Assembly (NCBI GenBank): GCA_903924465.1 | Contig: CAIYBN010000033.1 | Location: 1-64,000, forward strand | From: an uncultured Myxococcales bacterium | GTDB lineage: Bacteria > Myxococcota_A > UBA9042 | Direction: 5' to 3' | Length of the DNA stretch: 64,000 nucleotides | Shown here: one piece after another, positions 54,672-64,000 of the stretch | Numbering within the stretch: position 1 is the first letter of the stretch | How the letters are laid out: every line of letters begins with the position of its first letter | Notes under the pieces: model-generated | Told to the model about the DNA's origin: nothing | The model's input: the letters and a program-made list of their open reading frames with translations, nothing else | The model's database searches: none | Translations under genes and position numbers: made by a program

Positions 54672-57362
54672 GCCGAGCGGCGAGCCAAACAGCGCGGCAT
54701 ACAGGTCATGCGCCAATTCGCGGCTGCTGCCGTAGCGTTGTGATGGATGCTTGGCCATGGCCTTCTCAATCACCGGCACGATCGCCGCGGGCAGGGCCGG
54801 ATTGAACATGCGCGGATCCGGCACCGGCTCGACCGCGTGCGCCGCGAACACGTTGCCATCCTGGAAGGGCAGCACGCCAGTCACGAGGCGAAAGACCATG
54901 ACGCCCAACGCATAGATATCCGTGCGGTGGTCGACGCGCCCGCCCATCAGCTGCTCTGGCGCCATGTAGTGCGGCGTGCCGATCAGCACGGACTGTTCGC
55001 CGAAGCCTTCATCCGCGACGCGCGCGAGGCCAAAATCGAACAGCTTGACGACGCCGTCGGCCGCCACCAGCACGTTGTCCGGCTTGATGTCCCGGTGCAG
55101 GATCTGCTGACTGTGCGCGTGATCCAGGGCGTCACACAGCTGCGCAACCACGGAGTACAGGAATTGCCAGTCGCGAATCGGCTCACGCACCGGCAGGTAG
55201 GCCGACAGCGGGACGCCATCGACGTATTCCATGGCGTAGTACAGCACGTCATCGACTTTGCCGATGTCATAAATGTGCACGATATTCGGATGGTTGAGAC
55301 TCGCGGCGAGTTTCACTTCCCGCAGGAAGTACTTGCGCGCCAGCTCTGTCGACATCGTCGACTGTGCCAGGAACTTCAGCACAACCGTGCGATTCAGGTG
55401 CAGGTCCACGGCGCGGTAGGCGACGCCGTTGCCGCCTGTGCCGATGTGCTCCAGGTAACCGTAGCGCTCGGACAGCGACGGTGGAATCATCTCCGGCCAA
55501 TCGCCTTCAATCGGCCACGTCTGGGCATGCAGCAGTGGTCCGATGGCCTGACTTTCCCGGGTGTACGCCACCGTACTTTCCGTCATCACCCGAGGCACTT
55601 CGTGACCGGCGTCGACCATCGCCAACGGCTTGCTTGGCCGGGACTCGGCGATCTCCACGTGAGCGCGCGCAGGTGGACGGGCCTTGGGAGCCGATGCGGT
55701 CGGTGCGTGAAGGTTCGCCGCTTGGATGGCCGACGCGTGCAAATCGTCGGTCTGCCGCTGGACCGCCGCTTGATGCGCGAGCACGTTGTGATCGGCGTAG
55801 GTGGACGTCTCCGTCGGCGACTCGGGGACCGCAGCTTTGGCTACGCGCGCCGGCCGTGCAGGCGTGGCCGTCTGTTCGCCGGAGCTGACTTTGGCCAGAA
55901 ACGACCGTGTGACGGAAGAAGTCGGTCGCGGTGCAGGCTGCGTGGTCGCTGGAACGGAGGCATCCGCTTCGGCCGAAGCCGTGGCTGCAGCACTCCGCCG
56001 CGAAGTGGGCTGGGCGCCCAGTGCGTTCGGCGCGGCGGGCGGCGCGCTCTTGGCCGGTTCGAAGCCGCTCGACAGACGCCGCATGACCGTGTTGCGGGTG
56101 ATGCGCTGCACAGGTTCAGGCTCGGCGATGGAATCCGGAAAATAGTCGTCGTCGGGCAACGGCGTCGCGATCGGTGCTTCGCCGCCAAAAAATCCGACGT
56201 CTTCGGAGTCCGGTGCTTCGACCGCCGCCGCCGGGAGGCGCCAGGATGCTGCGGGCGACGTGCCCTCCGCCGAACGGGCCGCGACCGGCGCTGCCTCAGG
56301 TTGAGAAAGGTCCAGCGTCGGGTCGGCGGCGAGCAGGCGCGCGACCGAAATCTCCATCGTTTCAGATTCGTCGCGCCGTTCCGTTTCCGCGGCCGTGATT
56401 TCTTCGGGCAGGCTCGCGGCGGTCTCAAACTCCGACCAGTCAAAGGCCCGGGCTGGCTGCGCCGCCGCACCGGGCAGCTCTGCTTCGCTCAAACCGGACG
56501 CCAGAGCGGCTGCCATGGCGACAGAAAGCTCAATTGTTTCGGCCTCCGGGGCTTGCGTCTCGGTTTGCGTCTCGGCCGGCGTCACCGAGGCTTCCAGCGC
56601 GAGACCGGGGTCCAGCGCGGTGTCCGCCCAAGCATCGTCCGGCGGCTCATCGCCCAGGGCAAGGGCGCTCAGATCGTCAAACGTATCGGCGATCGCGCGC
56701 GGCGCTTCGGCCTCTTCGGCAGATTCGACCGAAGCAGCGGCGGCCGCCGCCTCTTCACCGCGCAATAGGACCGCTGCGTATTTCGGTTCAGCCGGCTCTT
56801 CCAACCCGAAAGACCAGTCATCCAGTGCACTTGGCGCGGGAGCGTCGGGCTCTGGAACGGCGGCTTGCGGCACCGAAACAGGCGCGGCAGTCGCAAAAGC
56901 AACGCGTGCGGGTTCTTCCGGCCCGCTGTCGGTCATCGGCACGCCGAAGCGGAACCGTCCGCCGAGACCGTCGGCGATCACGCGAAATCGTGGCACCCGC
57001 AGGATGTCGCGCAACACCTGCTCCAACGCCAGCCGGCTCGTCGGACACAGCGCATCGGTCCAGGTGACGGAAAAGCCCGGCTGGCCGCCGGCGCCGCGCT
57101 CGACGAGATAGCGCATGTGGCCATTCAGCAGCACTGTCGGGCCATCCGGACCATGCGGCTTCAGTTCCAATTCCACCGGCGCGCCCGGCTGCACGGCCGC
57201 GCGCGTGGCCAAAAACGCTCCGCCAGCACTCACGTTGGTGCACACGACCTCAAACGTCGCGTTCGCGGTGTGCGCCGTGGCGACAAGCAGAATCGGAAAC
57301 CGCGGATGTTGTCGACGATCGTCATACATTGCGATCTGAACCTCACGTGCGGACGCAGCCAT
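54669..57362 (-). CDS. PilZ-domain Ser/Thr protein kinase fusion
   Basis: The 897-residue product joins an N-terminal PilZ domain (DDRRQHPRFPI supplying the RxxxR-type motif, and TNVSAGGAFLAT the D/NxSxxG motif) to a long Ala/Pro/Glu linker (about residues 130-600) and a C-terminal Hanks-type kinase: GTGGNGVAYRAVD, VVLKFLA with the ATP Lys, HRDIKPDNVL, DFGLARV and APEQLMGG, all intact. Cyclic di-GMP binding could therefore control phosphorylation. The ATG at 57362 has GGAGA 8 bases upstream; an ATG at 57329 is in frame. It diverges from holB. Confidence 0.85.
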   Translation of the reverse strand: MAASAREVQIAMYDDRRQHPRFPILLVATAHTANATFEVVCTNVSAGGAFLATRAAVQPGAPVELELKPHGPDGPTVLLNGHMRYLVERGAGGQPGFSVTWTDALCPTSRLALEQVLRDILRVPRFRVIADGLGGRFRFGVPMTDSGPEEPARVAFATAAPVSVPQAAVPEPDAPAPSALDDWSFGLEEPAEPKYAAVLLRGEEAAAAAASVESAEEAEAPRAIADTFDDLSALALGDEPPDDAWADTALDPGLALEASVTPAETQTETQAPEAETIELSVAMAAALASGLSEAELPGAAAQPARAFDWSEFETAASLPEEITAAETERRDESETMEISVARLLAADPTLDLSQPEAAPVAARSAEGTSPAASWRLPAAAVEAPDSEDVGFFGGEAPIATPLPDDDYFPDSIAEPEPVQRITRNTVMRRLSSGFEPAKSAPPAAPNALGAQPTSRRSAAATASAEADASVPATTQPAPRPTSSVTRSFLAKVSSGEQTATPARPARVAKAAVPESPTETSTYADHNVLAHQAAVQRQTDDLHASAIQAANLHAPTASAPKARPPARAHVEIAESRPSKPLAMVDAGHEVPRVMTESTVAYTRESQAIGPLLHAQTWPIEGDWPEMIPPSLSERYGYLEHIGTGGNGVAYRAVDLHLNRTVVLKFLAQSTMSTELARKYFLREVKLAASLNHPNIVHIYDIGKVDDVLYYAMEYVDGVPLSAYLPVREPIRDWQFLYSVVAQLCDALDHAHSQQILHRDIKPDNVLVAADGVVKLFDFGLARVADEGFGEQSVLIGTPHYMAPEQLMGGRVDHRTDIYALGVMVFRLVTGVLPFQDGNVFAAHAVEPVPDPRMFNPALPAAIVPVIEKAMAKHPSQRYGSSRELAHDLYAALFGSPLG

Positions 57363-57503
57363 CGGTTGCGTCTCCGACCCGTCAATTGTGCCGATTGGCA
57401 GCCTGCTAGACAACCCCGCATGTTCGGCGGCACACAAGATTCCTTGCCGCCTCCGGTTGACCCTGTCGCGCGTCCGGGTGACGCTTGGGCGGAAGGAGCG
57501 GCC

Positions 57504-58556
57504 ATGGCCCTGCATCGGTTCTCGGCAATTCGCGGTCATCGCGCCCAAGTGGCTGCCCTCGCGCGGTTGGTCCTGCGTGGCACGCCGGGTCACGCGTACC
57601 TGTTTGAAGGTCCAGAGGGTGTTGGCAAAGACGTGGTTGCGCAGGCGTTGTTGGCGCGGCTCGCATGCATGCAGCCCGACGCAAATAACCCAGATCCGTG
57701 TGGTCGTTGCCCATCCTGCGCCGCGTTCAATCGCGGCGATCACCCGGACGTCACACGTCTCGAACGCGATGGCGCGACGATCAAAATTGATCAGGTTCGT
57801 GCGGCGGTGAAACGGCTGCGTTACGAACCGGTGGTGGGCGCGGTCAAAGGGCTCATCGTCGAGTCCGCTGAACTGCTGCGCGAGGAAGCAGCCAACGCGA
57901 TGCTGAAGACGCTGGAAGAACCGTCCGGGCAGACGGTCTTCATTTTGGTGACTTCCAAGCCGCAATTGTTGTTGGACACGATTCGTTCGCGCTGCCAGGT
58001 CCTGCGTTTCGCGCCGCTGTCGCCTGATGACGTCGCCGCCTTGCTGATGGCCGAGGGCCAACCCGCGGATTTGGCCAGGCCAGCTTCCGCGCTTGCCGAG
58101 GGTTCGATGACGCTCGGGCGCACGCTGTGCGATGCGTCGCGGATGGCGTTTGTCGACCACGTGGTGGATTTTGCCCTGCGTCTGGGCCAGGACGCGCCGA
58201 GCGAAGCCGCCGCGTTTGTGGAAGGCCTGGGCGCGCGCCTGGTGGGCATTCGCCCCGACGACGTGGAGGCCAAAGGCAAAGACTTGGTGCGCGCCGATCT
58301 GCCGTGGATCCTGGAGATTCTGCGCAGTGCGTGGCGCGATGCGCTGATGGTCGCGACCGGGATGCCGGCGGAGTCCTTGCCTCACGCGCGCGTCGCGGTC
58401 GGGTTGCGCACGTTGGCGCATCGGGTTGACGCGGGCCGGATCGTTGCGGCGATCGACGCAACGCAGCGGTTGGAAGACAAGCTCGTGCTGAATCCGAATC
58501 CGAAATTGGCGATGACCGCCGTGCTCGTCGAAGCGGCGATTCAGCTGCGCTCATAG
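57504..58556 (+). CDS. holB: DNA polymerase III delta-prime subunit
   Basis: The clamp-loader subunit of 350 residues has GHRAQVAALARLVLRGTPGHAYLFEGPEGVGKDVVAQ (Walker A), the zinc-binding CGRCPSCAAFNRGDHPDV, the DQVRAAVKRLRYEPVVG sequence and LLREEAANAMLKTLEEPSGQTVFILVTSKPQLLLDTIRSRCQ, which carries the SRC motif of clamp-loader proteins. AAGGAG precedes the ATG at 57504. Confidence 0.9.
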   Translation: MALHRFSAIRGHRAQVAALARLVLRGTPGHAYLFEGPEGVGKDVVAQALLARLACMQPDANNPDPCGRCPSCAAFNRGDHPDVTRLERDGATIKIDQVRAAVKRLRYEPVVGAVKGLIVESAELLREEAANAMLKTLEEPSGQTVFILVTSKPQLLLDTIRSRCQVLRFAPLSPDDVAALLMAEGQPADLARPASALAEGSMTLGRTLCDASRMAFVDHVVDFALRLGQDAPSEAAAFVEGLGARLVGIRPDDVEAKGKDLVRADLPWILEILRSAWRDALMVATGMPAESLPHARVAVGLRTLAHRVDAGRIVAAIDATQRLEDKLVLNPNPKLAMTAVLVEAAIQLRS

Positions 58557-58695
58557 CCACTTTTTGGCGCTCAACATTCCCCCGACCGGACTCGTGCATT
58601 TTCGTGGAAAAGCGCTATGCTTTGTGCGGGGTGTCAAACAGCGGGGGCTGGTTGACCGCAATCTGTCATTGGGCAGATGACTTGGGGAGTTCGTC

Positions 58696-61600
58696 GTGAA
58701 CGCATCAAATGAAATCAAGCCGCTCGTGCGGTGGATGCACTGGTTTGCCTACCTGGCTGTTGCGGGCGCCCTGGTGGCCTTGGCCGGCTGCGGTGAGGAC
58801 GCCTCGGTCGCGGGCACCAGCTTGCCCGATTCCGAGACGGGCGGCAGCGACGTGGTGCTGACAGACGCGCTTGTGGACGCACCGGTCGGCACTGACGCCA
58901 CGGCCGTCGACGACGTTTTGCTGGATGCGCCCGACCTCGCCGCGCAAACCGATGCGATTGCGGAAATCGCCGTGGACGTCAGCGATGTGCAGGAAGACGT
59001 GGACACGGGACCGAGTTGCCCGAGCGACCATTGCCTGATCGCGACGGTTTGTTACACGAACTTGACTGCCAACCCGGCCAATCCCTGCCAGCGCTGTTTT
59101 GCTTTGTCCGATCAGCTCAACTGGTCGTCTGACGACACCGCCAAGTGCGACGACGGCAGCAGCTGCACGCCGGACGATCACTGCACGGACGGCAAGTGCA
59201 CCGGCACGCCGAGCAAGGACTGCAACGACGGCAACGCCTGCACCAAGGACGACTGCTCGCCGACTGGCGGGTGCACCCATACCAATTTGAACGACGCCGC
59301 GCCGTGCGACGACGGCAACGGCTGCACGAGCGGCGACGTGTGCGTGAACTCGATTTGCCTGCCTGGGCAAGTCACGACGGACTGCAACGACAATGACAGC
59401 TGCACCATCGACACGTGCGATGTCAGCTTGGGCTGCGAGCACACCGCGACCGGCAGCGGCCCGTGCGACGACGGCAACGCGTGCACCGGCAACGACACCT
59501 GCGGCGCGACGGGCTGCGCGGGCACGACCTTGGATTGCAACGACAATAGCGTTTGCACCATCGATTCCTGCGATTTGATCAAGGGTTGCGTGCACACCGG
59601 CGCAATCGCCAAGTTCTGCACGGACAACAATCCGTGCACGGACGAAGGCTGCGACCCGGTCCAGGGCTGCGTCTATCCGGCCAACAGCAAACTCTGTGAC
59701 GACGGCGACATGTGCACGACCGGCGACCACTGTGACGGCGGCAAGTGCTTGGTCACCAAGACGATTTGTGACGATAACAACCCATGCACGGACGATTCTT
59801 GCAGCCCCGGCTCGGGCAGCTGCCTGTACATGGCCAACACCGCCACCTGCACGGACAACGACGTCTGCTCGCTGGGCGACTACTGCCAGTCCAAGAGTTG
59901 CTGGCCGGGAGTCGGTACCATGGCGTGCGACGACGGCAACCCGTGCACCATCGACACGTGCGACGCGACCGCGGGCTGCCAGACCAGCGCGGGCATCGGC
60001 AAGTGCGACGATGGCAACGCCTGCACTGTGGGCGACACGTGCGCGAACAAGACCTGCGGTGGCTTGCCGCTGGATTGTGACGACAACGACGTGTGCACCA
60101 TCGACTCGTGCGACCCGGCCAGTGGCTGCAAGCACGACAACTCGATCGCCGCGAATTGCAAGGACGACAACATTTGCACCAACGAGTCGTGCGATCCCAA
60201 AAACGGCTGCATCTACCCGTTCAACACCGTGCCGTGCGATGACAACAACGTCTGCACCACCGCCGATACCTGCACGTCCGGTGCCTGCCTGGGCACGTTG
60301 ATCGACCCGAACGACAACAATCCCTGCACCGACGACGCATGCGTTCCGGGCACGGGCATCGTCCACGTGAACAACCAATTGCCGTGCGAGGACGGCAGTG
60401 TCTGCACGCTGAACGACGCCTGTGCATTGGGCGGCTGCGTGCCTGGCACCACGTTGAAGACCTGCGACGACGGCAACCTTTGCACGAGCGACACCTGCGA
60501 CGCCGTGAACGGCTGCCAGTTCACCGCCAATACCGTGTCGTGCGACGACCAAACCGTTTGCACCAAGGACGACGTCTGCGGCAACAAGGCCTGCGCCGGC
60601 ACGCCGATTGTCTGCGACGACGGCAACGCGTGCACCACCGATTCCTGCGATCCGGTCGCGGGATGCAAAGCCAGCCTGATCAGCAGCCACGCGTGCCGGC
60701 CGACGATCGTCATCGACTACCCACCGCGCGCGGCGACCATCAAAGGCGACCTGACCAAACCAACGCTGACGGTTCTCGGCCACGTGACCGACGCCGCTGG
60801 GCCGATCACCAGCCTCACCGTCAACGGCACGCCCGTGACGCCGGCCGCCGACGGCAGCTTCAGCTACCCGATGACGACCTTGGTTGGTGGCAACGAGATT
60901 GTCGTGATCGCCCAGGACAGCTTTGGCACGCAAAAAGAGGTTGTGCAGTCCTACTTGTGGAGCAACGTCTTCTACAAGCCGGTGTGGGGCGACCACAGCC
61001 AGGGCATCATCGATCCAGGCTTGGCGTACTATCTGAGCAAGTCTGTCATCGACGACGGCGTCCACACGCTGCCAGCCAACGACTTGGCGACCGTCTTTGA
61101 AGCGGTGCTCGCGGGCTACAAGATCGAGCAGTACATCCCGTCCTCGATCAACGCGAGCGGACTGACGGTCAACATCTCCAACGTGACCTACGGCAAGCCC
61201 GCGGTGACGCTGACGCCGCAGGTCGGCAGTTTGCATATGATCGCAAAGATTCCGAATATTTCAGCGGACTTGAAGACGACGATCTTGTTCATCCCGCTCA
61301 CCGGGAAGATGACTGCCGACTCGCTGACGATTGAGACGGATCTCGTGCCGTCGGTCGATGCCAGTCACAACGCCGTCATCACCATGACCAATACCGTTGT
61401 CACTTTGCCCAACTTCAAGGTGACAATCGCTGGCATCAACCTGACCAGCCTGCTTTCGGGCACCATCAGCAGCCTGACGACCAGCCTGGTGCCGCAGTTG
61501 AAGACGGCGCTGGAGCCGGCGCTGTCGAGCGCGTTCAATGCCTTGGCCTTCAAGACTCAATTTCAGGTTGGCAAGCTGGACGGCTCCGGCAACAAGATCG

Positions 61601-62376
61601 CCGTGGATTTGTACAATGACTACAACAGCATTACCTGTGCCGCTGACGGCATGATCTTCCTGATGCGACCACGCGCCTCTTCGCAGACCGATCCCGCACT
61701 CGTCACCTACGACACGCTGGGCATCCCGGCGCGGTCGCATTGCGGCGATGGCCAACCGCAGCTCGTGAAGCTGACCAAGGTCGGCAAGATGGAACTGGTC
61801 ATCAGCGACGACGCGTTCAATGAGCTGCTCGGCGCGGTCTGGAACGGCGGTCTGCTGGAATTCCCGGTCGGTGCATCGCTGCTGGGCAATATCGACCTCA
61901 GCCAATATGGCGTCAGCGATCTCGCGATGAACGTGGACGCGATGCTGCCGCCGGTGATGGAGGATTGCTCGTACACGTCGCCGGTCGCGCAGGTCGGTGA
62001 CTTGCGCGTCTACGGTTCGCTGAAGCTCTTTGGCAAATCCCTCGACTTCACCATGTACGCCACCTTCAAGACGGACGTGACCGTGACTGCGTCGAACAGC
62101 GCGATCGGCATCGCGTTGAATGGCATCAAGAGTGCGGACGTGCAGGTGGATATTGTCCAGGACGACATGGTGGGTTCGGAAAGCGCGCTGGCCGACCTGA
62201 TCAAGCAGCAGGTGCTGGGCGCCCTGGTGGGCAAGCTGACCGGCTCGGCGCTGGGTTCGTTCCCGATCCCGGCGATCAACCTGAACATTGGCACGACGTC
62301 CGTTTCGCTCTCCATCGCGACCGATCAAGTCGTGCGTGTGGAAGGTAACTCCGTCGTTCAGGGCCATCTGCAATAG
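58696..62376 (+). CDS. Giant Cys-rich lipoprotein with Dictyostelium-type repeats and a BPI-like (TULIP) C-terminal region
   Basis: The 1226-residue product starts at a GTG behind GGGGAG and has a lipobox (ALAGC) near residue 32. An Asp/Ala/Val linker (to about residue 105) leads to at least fifteen units of the type CDDGNxCTxDxCDxxxGCxH (residues about 110-670). An Ig-like domain follows (ATIKGDLTKPTLTVLGHVTDA), then about 470 residues with alternating hydrophobic strands and amphipathic helices (LTSLLSGTISSLTTSLVPQLKTALEPALSSAF; MELVISDDAFNELLGAVWNGGLLEFPVG). The latter resembles the two-barrel BPI/TULIP fold of lipid-binding proteins; this is by pattern and is tentative. Confidence 0.8.
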   Translation: MNASNEIKPLVRWMHWFAYLAVAGALVALAGCGEDASVAGTSLPDSETGGSDVVLTDALVDAPVGTDATAVDDVLLDAPDLAAQTDAIAEIAVDVSDVQEDVDTGPSCPSDHCLIATVCYTNLTANPANPCQRCFALSDQLNWSSDDTAKCDDGSSCTPDDHCTDGKCTGTPSKDCNDGNACTKDDCSPTGGCTHTNLNDAAPCDDGNGCTSGDVCVNSICLPGQVTTDCNDNDSCTIDTCDVSLGCEHTATGSGPCDDGNACTGNDTCGATGCAGTTLDCNDNSVCTIDSCDLIKGCVHTGAIAKFCTDNNPCTDEGCDPVQGCVYPANSKLCDDGDMCTTGDHCDGGKCLVTKTICDDNNPCTDDSCSPGSGSCLYMANTATCTDNDVCSLGDYCQSKSCWPGVGTMACDDGNPCTIDTCDATAGCQTSAGIGKCDDGNACTVGDTCANKTCGGLPLDCDDNDVCTIDSCDPASGCKHDNSIAANCKDDNICTNESCDPKNGCIYPFNTVPCDDNNVCTTADTCTSGACLGTLIDPNDNNPCTDDACVPGTGIVHVNNQLPCEDGSVCTLNDACALGGCVPGTTLKTCDDGNLCTSDTCDAVNGCQFTANTVSCDDQTVCTKDDVCGNKACAGTPIVCDDGNACTTDSCDPVAGCKASLISSHACRPTIVIDYPPRAATIKGDLTKPTLTVLGHVTDAAGPITSLTVNGTPVTPAADGSFSYPMTTLVGGNEIVVIAQDSFGTQKEVVQSYLWSNVFYKPVWGDHSQGIIDPGLAYYLSKSVIDDGVHTLPANDLATVFEAVLAGYKIEQYIPSSINASGLTVNISNVTYGKPAVTLTPQVGSLHMIAKIPNISADLKTTILFIPLTGKMTADSLTIETDLVPSVDASHNAVITMTNTVVTLPNFKVTIAGINLTSLLSGTISSLTTSLVPQLKTALEPALSSAFNALAFKTQFQVGKLDGSGNKIAVDLYNDYNSITCAADGMIFLMRPRASSQTDPALVTYDTLGIPARSHCGDGQPQLVKLTKVGKMELVISDDAFNELLGAVWNGGLLEFPVGASLLGNIDLSQYGVSDLAMNVDAMLPPVMEDCSYTSPVAQVGDLRVYGSLKLFGKSLDFTMYATFKTDVTVTASNSAIGIALNGIKSADVQVDIVQDDMVGSESALADLIKQQVLGALVGKLTGSALGSFPIPAINLNIGTTSVSLSIATDQVVRVEGNSVVQGHLQ

Positions 62377-62409
62377 CCGCGACATTTGTCGGTCACGTTT
62401 GAGGCAACC

Positions 62410-64000
62410 ATGAGTAGCAATGTGGGTTGGATGTCTGCGGTCTCGATCGTCGGTCAGGGTGGCATGAAGGTGCGCTGGGGCGGGCTGATGCTGGGTGGCG
62501 CGCTTTTGCTTGGCGCGTGTGGCGGCGACGCGGTTCCGAACGGTGGCACCGACGACACTGCGGCCGCGGACACGACCCCAGATACCACTGTTCAAGGCGA
62601 TGCGGATGCCGCAGTGGGCACGGACGCCGTACTGGACGTCGCGCCGGACACAGCGCCAGACACCGGGCCGGATGCGGACACGGATGCGTGGACGGACCAG
62701 ATCGACATCGTGCAGCCGGACATCGAACAACCAGATACCGGTCCGGGGAAATGCACGGCCGATCAGGTGAAGGCGTGCGACGACAACTTGGCGTGCACCA
62801 CCGACAAATGCACGATGCCCGGCGGTGTTTGCACGTGGATCATGGCCGACGGCTGGTGCTTCATCAACGGCAATTGCGTCGGTGCCGGCGAAACCAAGCC
62901 CGGCGCGCCGTGCTTTGTCTGCGATCCGACGGTCAGCACCAAGGCGTGGTCGCCGCTCGCTGACGGCAAACCGTGTGATGACGGCGACTTGTGCACCTAC
63001 GACGGCACCTGTCAGACCCAGCTCTGCGTGTCCAAGCCCACACCGTGTGGCGACAACAATCCGTGCACCAACGACACGTGCGACAAGCTGTTGGGCTGCC
63101 TCTACCCGAACGTCGCGCCCGGAACCGCGTGCAACGACGGCAACGCATGCACGCTCGCGGACGCCTGCACCGAGGCCGCGTGCGTCGGCAAGGCCATCAG
63201 CTGCGACGACAAGAATCCCTGCACGGATGACGCCTGCGACATGGCGACCGGCTGCACCTACACCAACCACGAAGGCGCGTGCACCGATGGCGACGAGTGT
63301 ACCTCGGGCGACGCGTGCGTCGGCGGCAAGTGCCAAAAGGGCGTGACCAAAAACTGCGACGACGGCAACACGTGCACGTTTGACCAGTGTTTTCCCAACA
63401 TTGCCGGCGGTTGTTACCACCTGGCCAAGCAGAGCCCGTGCTGCACCGGCTCGACCAGCGTGTGCGACGACAACAATCCGTGCACGAACGACGACTGCGA
63501 TCCGGCGACGTCGGCGTGCCTGTACAGCAACAACAGCGCGGCGTGCAATGACGCCAACGCGTGCAGCAATGCGGACATCTGCTCCGGCGGCGCTTGCGCG
63601 GGTTCCAGCATCACGTGTGACGACAGCAATCCGTGCACCAACGACAGCTGCGACAAGTCGCTGGGCTGCGTCTTCACGCCGATCGCCGCCAGCGCGTGCG
63701 ACGACGGCAAGCCCTGCACCGACGACGTCTGCGACCCGGTCACCGGCTGCAAGCACAGCAACAACACCGCGACGTGCGAAGACGGCGACAATTGCACGGT
63801 CAGCGACGCTTGCAAGGACGGCGCGTGCGCGAGCGGCTTGGCGCGCAATTGCGACGACGGCAACGTCTGCACGTACGACCAGTGCATCGCGACGATCGCC
63901 GGCGGCTGCTACCACTTGGCCACCAAGAGCCCGTGCTGCACGGGCGTGACGAGCATCTGCGACGACGGCAACACCTGCACGAACGACGACTGCGACCCGG
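62410..64000 (+). CDS. Cys-rich lipoprotein, 3' end beyond the window
   Basis: The frame opens at ATG 62410 behind TTGAGGCAACC and stays open to the last base (530 codons so far), so the gene continues outside. It encodes a lipobox (LLLGAC, near residue 39; an internal ATG at 62464 would shorten the leader), an Asp/Thr/Pro linker, and Cys-rich units as in the preceding gene (CDDGNxCTxDxC). Part of the array shows a higher-order repeat: GGCYH...SPCCTG recurs at about 63409 and 63904, 495 bases (165 residues) apart. It starts 33 bp after the previous gene and is likely co-transcribed. Confidence 0.85.
   Translation, partial: MSSNVGWMSAVSIVGQGGMKVRWGGLMLGGALLLGACGGDAVPNGGTDDTAAADTTPDTTVQGDADAAVGTDAVLDVAPDTAPDTGPDADTDAWTDQIDIVQPDIEQPDTGPGKCTADQVKACDDNLACTTDKCTMPGGVCTWIMADGWCFINGNCVGAGETKPGAPCFVCDPTVSTKAWSPLADGKPCDDGDLCTYDGTCQTQLCVSKPTPCGDNNPCTNDTCDKLLGCLYPNVAPGTACNDGNACTLADACTEAACVGKAISCDDKNPCTDDACDMATGCTYTNHEGACTDGDECTSGDACVGGKCQKGVTKNCDDGNTCTFDQCFPNIAGGCYHLAKQSPCCTGSTSVCDDNNPCTNDDCDPATSACLYSNNSAACNDANACSNADICSGGACAGSSITCDDSNPCTNDSCDKSLGCVFTPIAASACDDGKPCTDDVCDPVTGCKHSNNTATCEDGDNCTVSDACKDGACASGLARNCDDGNVCTYDQCIATIAGGCYHLATKSPCCTGVTSICDDGNTCTNDDCDP

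Noticed and set aside
58705-61236. 843-codon antisense frame opposite the giant Cys-rich gene
   Set aside because: Long Ala/Val/Arg antisense frames arise from the GAC/GGC/TGC codon use of the repeats; the sense frame has a signal peptide and ordered Cys motifs.
61261-63915. 884-codon antisense frame covering the end of one Cys-rich gene and the next
   Set aside because: It bridges two sense genes, has no motif and shows the same repeat-derived composition.

Overview
This is a high-G+C bacterial chromosome segment that looks like a member of the Myxococcota or a related deltaproteobacterial lineage. The evidence is indirect but consistent: many surface lipoproteins with long Cys-rich repeat arrays (MopE-type and Dictyostelium-type), MYXO-CTERM-like C-terminal tails, PEGA-type lipoproteins with Pro-rich spacers, a PilZ-Ser/Thr kinase fusion, and a housekeeping set (guaA, purA, def-fmt, proC, mdh, sdhCAB, holB) scattered among them. 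No rRNA, tRNA, CRISPR array, phage or insertion sequence was recognised.

Layout. 1-13.5 kb: the 3' end of guaA, a 650-bp gene-free stretch with a 15-bp perfect hairpin and a 21-bp tandem repeat, a small gene broken by an in-frame TAA, then a leftward run of purA, a small hypothetical gene, a PEGA-like lipoprotein, a MopE-repeat lipoprotein, mpl (murein recycling) and an SGNH hydrolase, followed by a small MYXO-CTERM-like protein and a lipoprotein. 13.6-25 kb, rightward: a LolC/E-like permease with an oversized periplasmic domain, an outer-membrane barrel, a Cys-rich lipoprotein ending in three somatomedin-B-like modules, a small coiled-coil protein, def, fmt, an M64 peptidase, proC and a CAP-domain lipoprotein. 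25-30 kb, leftward: phospholipase C, an enoyl-CoA hydratase, an endoglycoceramidase-like GH5 enzyme and an esterase.

30.2-41 kb: the centrepiece, a ten-gene rightward operon for anaerobic aromatic-ring degradation. had, oah and dch come first, then a TetR regulator, the four subunits of ATP-dependent class I benzoyl-CoA reductase (bcrC, bcrB, bcrA, bcrD), glutaryl-CoA dehydrogenase and an SDR dehydrogenase. Together they would take benzoyl-CoA through dienoyl-CoA, hydroxy-enoyl-CoA and oxo-enoyl-CoA to 3-hydroxypimelyl-CoA, and later turn glutaryl-CoA into crotonyl-CoA. A perfect 18-bp palindrome in front of had is the probable TetR operator. The benzoate-CoA ligase and the ferredoxin supply genes are not in the window.

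41-47 kb, leftward: a DUF1697 protein and a putative exopolysaccharide set (glycoside-hydrolase-like lipoprotein, DUF2334 deacetylase-like lipoprotein, and an NfrB-type glycosyltransferase with an MshEN-like c-di-GMP domain). A 920-bp stretch with no recognisable gene follows. 48-54.5 kb, rightward: mdh, a strong 20-bp hairpin, sdhCAB, a YaeQ protein and an M20 peptidase. 54.5-64 kb: a PilZ-kinase fusion (leftward), holB, and two adjacent giant Cys-rich lipoproteins, the second running off the window.

A roughly 138-bp intergenic sequence occurs twice (about 85% identical by eye), with a third partial copy. Each copy starts exactly at the stop codon of the upstream gene. This dispersed 3'-end element and the class I benzoyl-CoA reductase operon under TetR control are the two most interesting items here. 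All family names rest on reading motifs; no database search was run.
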